From: Dokdonella_A ginsengisoli
Lineage (GTDB): Bacteria; Pseudomonadota; Gammaproteobacteria; Xanthomonadales; Rhodanobacteraceae
Reading direction: 5' to 3'
DNA: 64,000 nt
Assembly: GCF_042652785.1 (NCBI RefSeq)
Contig: NZ_JBHSHD010000008.1
Location: 398,599 to 462,598 of the forward strand
The notes below the pieces were generated by a model. The model was given only the letters and a program-made list of their open reading frames with translations. It did no database searches and was not told where the DNA came from. Both the position numbers and the translations under genes were made by a program. How positions within the stretch are numbered: position 1 is the first letter of the stretch; each line of letters begins with the position of its first letter. Of the stretch, positions 52,080 through 59,643 are shown in pieces.

Positions 52080-53152
52080 GCGACGGCGTCCTCGACACCC
52101 GGCCGGCGGCGCGGCGGCCGCTCGGCCGAGGTCCATGCGCGCGAGAAGTTGCGCGGAACCCGGCGCGACACGCGCTTCTGGTACGGCGAGAGATACAGCG
52201 TCGCCAGCCGCGTGCCGTCGGCGAGCGAGATCGCGTAGGCGTCCACCGGGAACGGCGACACGTCCGAGCCGACCGAGCCGACGCGGCGCGAGACGATCCG
52301 GCTTCCGTCGCGGAAGCGCAGACGCGCCAGATAGGCGGCGGTTCCGGACGCGGCGCGCGTGGGAATCGGATTGGTCGGCGTCAGGCCGAATTCGCCGTAG
52401 CCGTTCGGCAGGGCGTCGACGTCGACGCCGTCCTCGCACAGCGCGCTCAAGGTCTCGCGCAGCTCGGCCGGATTGCGGAAGCAGTACCCGGCCTGCAGCA
52501 CCTCGTAGACGGACTTGCGACCCGATCCGCGGAAACTGTCCTGCATCGCCGAGCACGCGTAGATGCCCTTCGCCACGGCGCCGGCCGCGAAGGCCGCCAG
52601 CGCGAGGAGAACGGCCGCCGCCGGCGACAGGCCGAGGAACGCGCCACCGACCATCGCCGCCGAGGCCAGCATCGACTCGACCGCAGCCAGGCGCGAGCCG
52701 CCGGCGCCGGCACCCGCCTCGTGGGCCATGTAGAGCGCCGGCGACGCGCACACGCAGCTTCCGGCGAGCAGCCATCCGACCGATGTCACCTCGCCGACGA
52801 TCCGCTGCATCAGCACGAAGGCCGCGATCGCATACAGCGCCATTCCGGCGCTCGCCAGCGCCGCGCCGAGAAACGCCCAGCCGCGCATCGCACGCAGCAC
52901 GCCGCGCTCGGCCGCACGCATCGCGCGTTCCACCGCTTCGTGGGACGGGGTCAGCAGCAGGGCCATCGTCATCCGGCCGAGGAACGGCACGCACACCGTC
53001 AGGACCGCGATGTCCCATCGCCCGCGGCCGAGGAAATGCACGATCGCGACGACGCCGGCACTCGCAGCCAGCAGCCACAGCCAACCCGGAACCGTTCTGG
53101 TCACGCTCGAGGCCTTGTTCTGGTTTGCGGACCCCCGGCCCGTCCGTGCCAT
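51962..53152 (-). CDS. multi-pass membrane protein of unknown function, overlapping yjfC
   Basis: The 396-residue protein begins MARTGRGSANQNKASSV and has four to five transmembrane helices (VPGWLWLLAASAGVVAIVHFL, WAFLGAALASAGMALYAIAAFV, VTSVGWLLAGSCVCASPALY and a pair near residues 170-200), followed by a soluble part with LRETLSALCEDGVDVDALPNGYGEFGL. I recognise no family. The final 39 codons are antisense to the yjfC 3-prime end (118 bases), so the original stop may have been lost or the true protein is shorter; the sequence after VEDAVAYPIT is doubtful. Confidence 0.55.
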   Translation of the reverse strand: MARTGRGSANQNKASSVTRTVPGWLWLLAASAGVVAIVHFLGRGRWDIAVLTVCVPFLGRMTMALLLTPSHEAVERAMRAAERGVLRAMRGWAFLGAALASAGMALYAIAAFVLMQRIVGEVTSVGWLLAGSCVCASPALYMAHEAGAGAGGSRLAAVESMLASAAMVGGAFLGLSPAAAVLLALAAFAAGAVAKGIYACSAMQDSFRGSGRKSVYEVLQAGYCFRNPAELRETLSALCEDGVDVDALPNGYGEFGLTPTNPIPTRAASGTAAYLARLRFRDGSRIVSRRVGSVGSDVSPFPVDAYAISLADGTRLATLYLSPYQKRVSRRVPRNFSRAWTSAERPPRRRPGVEDAVAYPITCGTKREVSCVISEASSRTPRPQGRSATTQLPTSG

Positions 53153-53286
53153 GGTGTCGCCGATCGCCGGTGCATTTCCTTGACTGGGATCATGACTTTG
53201 CGATCCGCGCGGTCCGGCCCGCCGCGCGATTCCGGCGGCCGCCCGACGTATGCTGGAACGACCCGTCCTGCCCTGCCGGAGCCGCC

Positions 53287-53886
53287 ATGCCGACGACCGA
53301 CCCGCGCGTCGACGCCTACATCGCGAACGCGCAGCCGTTCGCGCGGCCGATCCTCGAGCGCCTGCGCGCGCTCGTGCACGAGACCTGTCCCGAGGTCGAG
53401 GAGACGATCAAGTGGAGCTCGCCGTTCTTCCTCTACCGCGGTCTGTTCTGCCACATGGCCGCATTCAGGCAGCACTGCGCGTTCGGGTTCTGGAAGTGGA
53501 AGCAGGTAGTCGGCGCGGACGGCGACGACGGTGCGATGGGCGAGTTCGGCCGCCTGGCGACGCTGTCGGACCTGCCGTCGAAGAAAGTCCTGGTCGGCTA
53601 TCTCAGAAAAGCGATGGCGCTCAACGAGGCCGGCGTGCCGGCCGCGACCCACGGCAGGCGCGCCTCGCGCAAACCGCCATTGGACGTGCCGGCGGATCTG
53701 GCCGCGGCGCTGCAGCGCGACGCGAAGGCGCGCGCGACGTTCGACGCATTCAGCCCGAGCCATCGGCGCGAGTACGTCGAATGGATCGTCGAGGCCAGGC
53801 GCGAGGAAACGCGCGCGAAGCGGCTGGCGGCGACCCTGGAGTGGCTGGCCGAAGGCAAGCCGCGGAACTGGAAATACCAGCGCTGA
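53287..53886 (+). CDS. YdeI/OmdA-like DUF1801 protein
   Basis: The 199-residue protein MPTTDPRVDAYIANAQPFARPILERLRALVHETCPEVEETIKWSSPF has the DUF1801 domain (first 110 residues) and a C-terminal bacteriocin-protection YdeI/OmpD-associated segment with FDAFSPSHRREYVEWIVEARREETRAKR. Family members are uncharacterised or implicated in stress. ATG 53287 gives the family start; longer readings run through the divergent gene. Confidence 0.85.
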   Translation: MPTTDPRVDAYIANAQPFARPILERLRALVHETCPEVEETIKWSSPFFLYRGLFCHMAAFRQHCAFGFWKWKQVVGADGDDGAMGEFGRLATLSDLPSKKVLVGYLRKAMALNEAGVPAATHGRRASRKPPLDVPADLAAALQRDAKARATFDAFSPSHRREYVEWIVEARREETRAKRLAATLEWLAEGKPRNWKYQR

Positions 53887-54010
53887 GCGCGGCGGCGCCC
53901 GTCACTCCGGCCGGAGCATCACTGAACCGCGGCCATCGCCGATCCGCGCGATGCTTGTCGCGCACGCGGACGGCGGCGAACATCGCCGCATGCACTCCGG
54001 AACGACGACG

Positions 54011-54640
54011 ATGGCGCAGCACATCCCCGCACTGAGGGTCGGCAACGACGACGATTCGCGCGGCAGCCGCCTGACGCGCACCATTCTCGACCTCGTCGGC
54101 TACGTGCCGGCGACCGACGAACACCGCGCCAAGGGTCCGCACGAACGCGCCCGCGCGCTGGCCTCGGCCGCGGCGAACAAGGCCGCGCTGGCGGCCGGCA
54201 CACTGGCGCTGCCGCCCGGCCCGCTCGGCTGGCTGACGATCCTGCCCGAGCTGGCCGCGATCTGGCGCATCCAGCGCCAGATGGTCGCCGACATCGCCGG
54301 CGCCTACGGGGTCAGCGCGGACCTGACGCGCTCGCACATGCTGTACTGCCTGTTCCGCCACGCCGCGGCGCAGGCCGTGCGCGACGTCGGCGTGCAGGTC
54401 GGCGCGCGCCTGCTGATCCAGGACGTGCCGCTGCGCGCGATCGAGAAGATCGCGGCGAAGATCGGCCTGGACGTGTCCAGGCGTCTCGCCGGCCGCGGCA
54501 TCGCGCGCTGGCTGCCGGTGGTCGGCGCGCTCGGCGTCGGCGCCTACGCCTACTACGACACCACGCAGGTCGCGCGCACGGCGATCGCGCTGTTCTCCGA
54601 CGGCCAGGCGCCGGAGCCGCGGCGCGTGAAACGCGGCTAG
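54011..54640 (+). CDS. EcsC-like small protein
   Basis: The 209-residue protein has a helix with GPLGWLTILPELAAIWRIQRQMVADIAGAYG, a central RHAAAQAVRDVGVQVGARLLIQ, and a C-terminal GIARWLPVVGALGVGAYAYYDTTQVARTA, resembling EcsC-domain proteins, which are peripheral or weakly hydrophobic membrane proteins. Starts at 53951 and 53990 are also in frame; 54011 is preferred because the protein is compact from there. Its stop overlaps the stop of the small membrane protein through CTAG. Confidence 0.65.
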   Translation: MAQHIPALRVGNDDDSRGSRLTRTILDLVGYVPATDEHRAKGPHERARALASAAANKAALAAGTLALPPGPLGWLTILPELAAIWRIQRQMVADIAGAYGVSADLTRSHMLYCLFRHAAAQAVRDVGVQVGARLLIQDVPLRAIEKIAAKIGLDVSRRLAGRGIARWLPVVGALGVGAYAYYDTTQVARTAIALFSDGQAPEPRRVKRG

Positions 54641-54807
54641 CCGCCGGAGCGCAGGCGATGGCGGCGCCAGGCGCCGAAGGCCAGCGGCGAGGCCGCCATC
54701 GCGAAGAACACGACGTCCCAGACGTCCTCGCCGAGCAGCATGCCGGCGATGCCGACGATCGCCAGCAAGGCCAGCGAGCAGACCAGCGCGTAGGTGCGGC
54801 CGCTCAT
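54637..54807 (-). CDS. 56-residue membrane protein downstream of PepSY protein
   Basis: The small protein MSGRTYALVCSLALLAIVGIAGMLLGEDVWDVVFFAMAASPLAFG has two transmembrane helices and a basic tail (RRHRLRSGG), no known motif. It overlaps the PepSY protein stop by 4 bases (ATGA), so the two are translationally coupled, and it lies last in the receptor operon. It may be an accessory subunit of iron reductase or simply a membrane chaperone; unknown. Confidence 0.65.
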   Translation of the reverse strand: MSGRTYALVCSLALLAIVGIAGMLLGEDVWDVVFFAMAASPLAFGAWRRHRLRSGG

Positions 54808-55958
54808 GCGGAAGCTCCCTTCGCCGCGCCGCCGCGGCGGCGCTTGCGCCGGCGATCCCACCACAGCCAGGCGCCGTTGGCGGTGATGAACAGCGTCAGC
54901 CAGGTGCAGGCGGTCCACAGCAGCTTCAGCGCGAGGCCGCCGTAGTCGCCGAAGTGCAGCGGCTGGGCGACGAAGATCGCCTTCAGGTACCACGGCAGCT
55001 GCACCACGGTGGACACCGCGCCGCTGTCGGCGTCGACCAGGGCGACGCGGAACAGGCGCTCGTCCAGGCCCTCGCCGCCGACCAGCACGCTGTAGTGCCG
55101 CTCGGTCGAGAAGTCGGTGCCCGGAAAGATCATCGACACCACGTGCCAGCCGGCCGGCAGCGCGGCGCTGGTCGCGGCGTGCACGCGATCGACGTCGATC
55201 GGTGGGCGGCGCGCGTCGACCGGCACACCGGCGTACTGCCGCTTCAGCTCGCTCAGCTCGGTCTGCTGCCAGACGAACTGCGCGATGGTGCCGAAGCCGA
55301 GCAGGAAGCCGGTGACCGTGACCACCAGCGCCCACCCCAGCACCAGCGTGCCGACGAAGTTGTGCAGGTCCAGCTGCAGCAGCCGCGCGCCGCGGCCGCG
55401 GCGCAGCACGCCGAAGGCGATGCGCTTGACGTACGGTGCATAGACGACCAGGCCCGAGAGCAGCGAGACCAGCACCAGCAGCGCGATCAACGCGCCGATC
55501 AGCTCGCCGAGCGGGCCGAGGAACCAGCGCGCGTGCAGGTCGAGCAGGAAGCCGGTGAAGGTCTTGTCCGCGTCCAGGCTGGCCTCGTCGGTCAGCTCGG
55601 CCGTGGCCAGGTGCGCGAAGCGCAGCCGCGCGCCGTCGAAGCCGGTGGCGGTGTTGGGCGCGGTGACCAGCAGCAGCACGCCGGGGTGCTCCTTCGGATC
55701 GATGCCGACGCTGAGCACGCGCTCGTCGGGAAACTTCGCCAGCACGTTGTCGACCGCCTTCGCCAGCGGCTGCGCCGCGGCGGCGTCGAAACTCTCCACG
55801 CTCGGCACCACGCCCAGCGCCTCGTCGATCTCGTGGTGGAAGATCAGGATCGTGCCGGTCAGGCACAGGATCAGGAACGGCACGGTGGCGACCAGGCTGG
55901 TCCAGCGATGCAGCCAGAGATTGAGGCGGAACCAGCGCGACGTGCCGGTGGCGTGCAT
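54804..55958 (-). CDS. PepSY-associated TM (iron-regulated-type) membrane protein
   Basis: The 384-residue protein has the PepSY-TM layout: NLWLHRWTSLVATVPFLILCLTGTILIFHHEID with a histidine that can ligate heme or metal, DLHARWFLGPLGELIGALIALLVLVSLLSGLVVYAP, DLHNFVGTLVLGWALVVTVTGFLLG and a last pair of helices with LHFGDYGGLALKLLW. Such proteins reduce ferric siderophores in the inner membrane and sit beside TonB receptors. The start at 55958 is 5 bases after the receptor stop. Electron donor not identified. Confidence 0.85.
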   Translation of the reverse strand: MHATGTSRWFRLNLWLHRWTSLVATVPFLILCLTGTILIFHHEIDEALGVVPSVESFDAAAAQPLAKAVDNVLAKFPDERVLSVGIDPKEHPGVLLLVTAPNTATGFDGARLRFAHLATAELTDEASLDADKTFTGFLLDLHARWFLGPLGELIGALIALLVLVSLLSGLVVYAPYVKRIAFGVLRRGRGARLLQLDLHNFVGTLVLGWALVVTVTGFLLGFGTIAQFVWQQTELSELKRQYAGVPVDARRPPIDVDRVHAATSAALPAGWHVVSMIFPGTDFSTERHYSVLVGGEGLDERLFRVALVDADSGAVSTVVQLPWYLKAIFVAQPLHFGDYGGLALKLLWTACTWLTLFITANGAWLWWDRRRKRRRGGAAKGASA

Positions 55959-55963
55959 CGGAT

Positions 55964-58054
55964 TCACCAGTCGTACTGCAGGCCGACGTACCAGCGCCGC
56001 GGCTGCGGCAGCTGCGCGGTGTCGTAGGGCGTGGGCACCGAGGAGTAGGTCGTGATCAGCAGCGGCGTGTCCTCGTCGAACAGGTTGCTGACGCCGGCGA
56101 ACACGAACGCCTTGCCGAAGCGGTAGCCGCCGCGCAGGTTGGCGATCCAGTACGGGTCGGTGCGACCGATCGGGCGGTTCTCGATGTCGGAGAAGTACGC
56201 GTTCGAATGGCGCGCGTTGACGCCGAACTCGAAGCCGCCGTCGCCGCGCCAGGTCGCGCCGAGGCTCATCGTCGCCGACGGCGCATTGGCGAACTGGTGG
56301 CCTTCGATGCCCGAGCCCGGATACTGCGTGACCTTGGTGCGCAGCAGGCCGAGATCGGCACGCAGCTCCAGCGCCTGCGTCGCCAGCCAGCGCGCGCCGA
56401 ACTCCGCGCCGTAGTTGCGCGCACGATCGGCGTTGCGGATCACCACCGCCCAGATCGCCGGGTCGGGATTGAGGTCGAACGGCAGCTGCATGTCGCGGAA
56501 CTCGCCGTAGAACACGTTGCCGGTCAGCTGCAGGCGGCCGTCGGCGAGGTCGGCGCGGAAGTACGCCTCGTAGTCGCGCACGTACTCGGCGTCGTAGCTG
56601 TAGCTGACGATCGGCACGTCGAGCGTGACGCCGCCGCCGCCGGCGTTGTAGCCGCGCGAGGCGAACACGCCGAAGGTCCATTGCGGATCGGGGTGCCAGG
56701 CCAGGCCGATCTTCGGCAGGAACGCGGTGTAGGACTGGTCGATGTCGATGTGCACCAGCGCGCCTTCGCCGCCGCGGCGGCGATGCGTCTCGCGTTCGTA
56801 GCGCGCACCGAAACTGAGGTCGAAGCGCTCGCCCAGCGCGAACGTGCCTTCGCCGTAGATCGCCGCGGTGCGCACGCGGTCGCGGAAGCGCTCGTCGACC
56901 GGGTAGTCGATGAACTCGCGCTGGTCGGCGCGATAGAGGTAGACGCCGGCGATGCCGCCGAAGCGCGTGTCGCCGCGATCGAGCAGCAGGCGCGGCTCGA
57001 ACACGCTGTCGCGCGTGTCGATGCGCGCGATGCCGGTGCGCGCCGGCGCGAAGCGGTCGACGTGCAGGTCGGTCGTGCTGATCAGGTTCTGCCAGCTCAG
57101 GCGATCAGCCAGCTGCCACTGCGTGTCGAGGATTGCCGCGTTGGTGCGCGGCGCGAACACCGGCATGTCCGGCGTGCTGGCGACCTGCGCCGCGTCGAAC
57201 GGGCGCGACACCGTCTCGGTCTGCGGCGCGCTCGCGCTGGCGTGCTGGAAGGTCAGCAGCGCGCGGAAATCCGGCAGCGCCGCAGGCTTCCAGGCGAGCT
57301 TGGCGCGCAGGGTGCGCGTCTGGATCTCGCCCGGATCGGAAACGCCGGGGTACGGCGCGAAGTCGAGATAGCTGTCGCGATGCTGGATGCCGCCGGCCAG
57401 GCGCAGCGCGAATTCCTCGCCGGCGAGCGGACCGGAAAGATAGAACGCGCCTTCGCGACGATCGCCGTCGCCGCCGATCACGCGCACGCCGGCCTCGCGC
57501 TCGGCACCCGGATCGCGCGTCTTGATCGCCAGCGTGCCGGCGATCGCGTTGCGTCCCTGCAGCAGGCTCTGCGGTCCGCGCAGGAATTCGACCTGCTGCA
57601 CGTCCCACAGCGAGTTGTCGCCGAACACGATCTCGTTGTAGCTCGCCGGACGGCCGTCGATGGTGACGTTGAGGCGCGGCCTGGAGCCGGCGAAGAACGC
57701 ATCGACGCCCAGCGCCGCGCCGGTGCCGTCGACGCCGCGCACGGCCGGCGCGAGATTGCCCTGGCCGAAGCTGGTGACGTTGACGAGATCGGCGAGCACG
57801 TCGCGGCTGTCGACGATGCCGCGTTCGTCGAGCGACTGTGCGTCGAGCACGGTGGTGCTGGTGGCCGTGTCGTGCTGCGAGCGGCCCTGTTTCTCCGCGG
57901 TGACGACGATGCTGTCGAGCCGCGTCGCTCCCGCCTCCGGCGCGTCCTCCGCGCCGGCCGCGGCCGGCGCGATCGCCGCGGCGATCAGCAGCGCCAGTGG
58001 AAGCGACGAACGGACGCGCAGCGGGGTGCGCGGGCGGCAATGGAACGGCGGCAT
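55964..58054 (-). CDS. TonB-dependent outer membrane receptor
   Basis: The 696-residue protein has a signal peptide (residues 1-36), a TonB box-like DSIVVTAEKQ near residue 46, a plug with APAVRGVDG and VQQVEFLRGPQSLLQGRNAIAGTLAIKTRDPG, and a beta-barrel with many alternating strands ending ...RRWYVGLQYDW with the terminal aromatic. It imports a metal chelate; coupling to a PepSY reductase suggests a ferric siderophore. It is first in a three-gene unit (receptor, PepSY, small membrane protein). The start follows GGAG. Confidence 0.9.
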   Translation of the reverse strand: MPPFHCRPRTPLRVRSSLPLALLIAAAIAPAAAGAEDAPEAGATRLDSIVVTAEKQGRSQHDTATSTTVLDAQSLDERGIVDSRDVLADLVNVTSFGQGNLAPAVRGVDGTGAALGVDAFFAGSRPRLNVTIDGRPASYNEIVFGDNSLWDVQQVEFLRGPQSLLQGRNAIAGTLAIKTRDPGAEREAGVRVIGGDGDRREGAFYLSGPLAGEEFALRLAGGIQHRDSYLDFAPYPGVSDPGEIQTRTLRAKLAWKPAALPDFRALLTFQHASASAPQTETVSRPFDAAQVASTPDMPVFAPRTNAAILDTQWQLADRLSWQNLISTTDLHVDRFAPARTGIARIDTRDSVFEPRLLLDRGDTRFGGIAGVYLYRADQREFIDYPVDERFRDRVRTAAIYGEGTFALGERFDLSFGARYERETHRRRGGEGALVHIDIDQSYTAFLPKIGLAWHPDPQWTFGVFASRGYNAGGGGVTLDVPIVSYSYDAEYVRDYEAYFRADLADGRLQLTGNVFYGEFRDMQLPFDLNPDPAIWAVVIRNADRARNYGAEFGARWLATQALELRADLGLLRTKVTQYPGSGIEGHQFANAPSATMSLGATWRGDGGFEFGVNARHSNAYFSDIENRPIGRTDPYWIANLRGGYRFGKAFVFAGVSNLFDEDTPLLITTYSSVPTPYDTAQLPQPRRWYVGLQYDW

Positions 58055-58065
58055 CGGCGAAGCTC

Positions 58066-58176
58066 CCGTGTGCTGGCTTCCGACCTCGCATCCGGGGATG
58101 CAGGGGCTGGCAGCACGGCGAGGGAGCCGATGCGCTGGCGGGGCGGATCGAAGAATCGGTTGCCGGGCGGCAACCG
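58066..58176 (-). other. structured leader upstream of TonB receptor, possible cis-acting RNA
   Basis: On the minus strand before the receptor start, GTGCTG/CAGCAC arms (58070-58075 with 58111-58116) enclose a GCATCC-GG-GGATGC hairpin (58088-58101), and a CGGTTGCC-GGGC-GGCAACCG hairpin lies at 58157-58176. No known riboswitch consensus is matched convincingly, including that for cobalamin. A Fur box was not found. Confidence 0.35.
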
Positions 58177-58252
58177 GCCGACATGGTAGTACGCACGCGC
58201 GGCGTTCGACAATCCAATCCGCCGTCGCAGGGCGCCTCGCCGATCCCCTCAC

Positions 58253-58274
58253 CCCGCGTTCGCGGGAATGACGG
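58253..58274. repeat. single CCCGCGTTCGCGGGAATGACGG repeat
   Basis: A copy of the dispersed palindromic repeat also clustered at 47324-47618, lying between the receptor leader and the MFS gene end. The stem is CCCGCG-TT-CGCGGG. Confidence 0.8.
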
Positions 58275-58295
58275 CAAGTCCGTTTCCGGATTCCC

Positions 58296-59495
58296 TCAGT
58301 CGGCGTAGGCGCGTGCGGGCTCGCCGCGCAGCGTGATGCGCGCGAGCGCGAAGGTGATCAGCGCGCACGCCGCGATGCCGACCACCATCGGCAGCGCGGT
58401 GCCGTCGAGGAAGCGGCTGACGATCGCCATCACGATCGCGCCGGTGAGGAACTGCAGGGTGCCGATCAGCGCCGACGCGGTTCCGGCGATCGCGCCGTGT
58501 TCTTCCAGCGCGAGCACGGTCACGTTCGGAATCACCAGGCCGAGGAAGGCGTAGCCGACGAACAGCAGCACGGCCAGCACGGCGAGGCTGTCGATGCCGA
58601 GCGCGAACAGGGCGAACAGGGCCGTCATCGAACCGACGTAGCCGGCCACGGCCCGGCGCGCGAGCCGGCGCAGGCCGAAGCGCCGCGCCAGCAGTCCGTT
58701 GAACTGCGCCGCGCCGATGAAGGCGATCGCGTTGATCGAGAAGAAGAAGCTGTACTGCGTCGGGGTCAGGCCGTAGTGCTCGATCAGCACGAAGGACGAA
58801 CTTGCCAGGTAGGCAAAGAAACTCGACGTGCCGAACGCGCAGATGAAGCCCATGCCGAGGAACGACGGATCGCCGAGCAGTTCGCGATAGGCCGACAGCG
58901 CGCCGCGCACCGTGCTGCCTGCGCGCAGGTGCGCGTGGCGCGTCTCGCGCAGGAACAGCGTCAGCAGCACCAGGCCGAGCAGCGCGGCGACCAGCACGCT
59001 CCAGAAGATGCCGCGCCAGTCGGTCCAGGCGATCACCAGGCTGCCGGCCAGCGGCGCGAGGATCGGCGAGACGCTAAACACCAGCATCAGCAGCGACATC
59101 ATCTGCGCCGCGTCCGGCCCGGTATGCAGGTCGCGCACCACGGCGCGGCCGATCACCATGCCGGCACTGGCGCCCAGTCCCTGCAGCACGCGGAACGCGA
59201 TCAGCGTCTGGATGTCGGTGGCGAGCGCGCAGCCGATGCTGCCCAGCGCGAACAGGACCAGCCCGGCGTACAGCAGCGGCTTGCGCCCGAAGATGTCCGA
59301 CAGCGGACCGTAGACGAGCTGGGCCAGGCCCATCATGACGAAGAACACCATCAGGCTCGCCTGCGTGGCGCCGGTGCCGGCGTGCAGCGCGGCGCGGATC
59401 GACGGCAGCGCCGGCAGGTACATGTCGATCGCGAACGGGCCGATCGCCGTGAGCAGGCCGAGCACGGCCGCCGTCTTGAAGAAATCGCTGCGCAT
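58296..59495 (-). CDS. Bcr/CflA-family MFS drug efflux transporter
   Basis: The 399-residue inner membrane protein has twelve transmembrane helices with AIGPFAIDMYLPALPSI, the Bcr/CflA N-terminus, motif A GPLSDIFGRKPLLYAGL and RVLQGLGASAGMVIGRAVVRD in helix 4. Bcr exports bicyclomycin and sulfonamides by proton antiport in E. coli; the substrate here is not determined. Start ATG 59495 is the family start. A GCGGAAGAGGGGC repeated twice near 59530-59555 lies upstream. Confidence 0.9.
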   Translation of the reverse strand: MRSDFFKTAAVLGLLTAIGPFAIDMYLPALPSIRAALHAGTGATQASLMVFFVMMGLAQLVYGPLSDIFGRKPLLYAGLVLFALGSIGCALATDIQTLIAFRVLQGLGASAGMVIGRAVVRDLHTGPDAAQMMSLLMLVFSVSPILAPLAGSLVIAWTDWRGIFWSVLVAALLGLVLLTLFLRETRHAHLRAGSTVRGALSAYRELLGDPSFLGMGFICAFGTSSFFAYLASSSFVLIEHYGLTPTQYSFFFSINAIAFIGAAQFNGLLARRFGLRRLARRAVAGYVGSMTALFALFALGIDSLAVLAVLLFVGYAFLGLVIPNVTVLALEEHGAIAGTASALIGTLQFLTGAIVMAIVSRFLDGTALPMVVGIAACALITFALARITLRGEPARAYAD

Positions 59496-59643
59496 GGACG
59501 TCCTTGGCGCGCGCCGGCCCGCGGGCATGGCGGAAGAGGGGCGCGGAAGAGGGGCGCGCACGAAAGGCGCGCGGCGAAGCGCACGAGCTTGGGGGCGTGC
59601 GCCGCGATATCAACCCCGGCGGCGCACGCGCGAGGACTTCAGC

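Noticed and set aside
58055..58250. Cobalamin riboswitch upstream of the TonB receptor
   Set aside because: Some resemblance to the 3-prime end of the motif, but no B12 box core could be aligned; kept only as an unassigned structured leader.
58055..58250. Fur box upstream of the TonB receptor
   Set aside because: No sequence close to the GATAATGATAATCATTATC pattern is visible.
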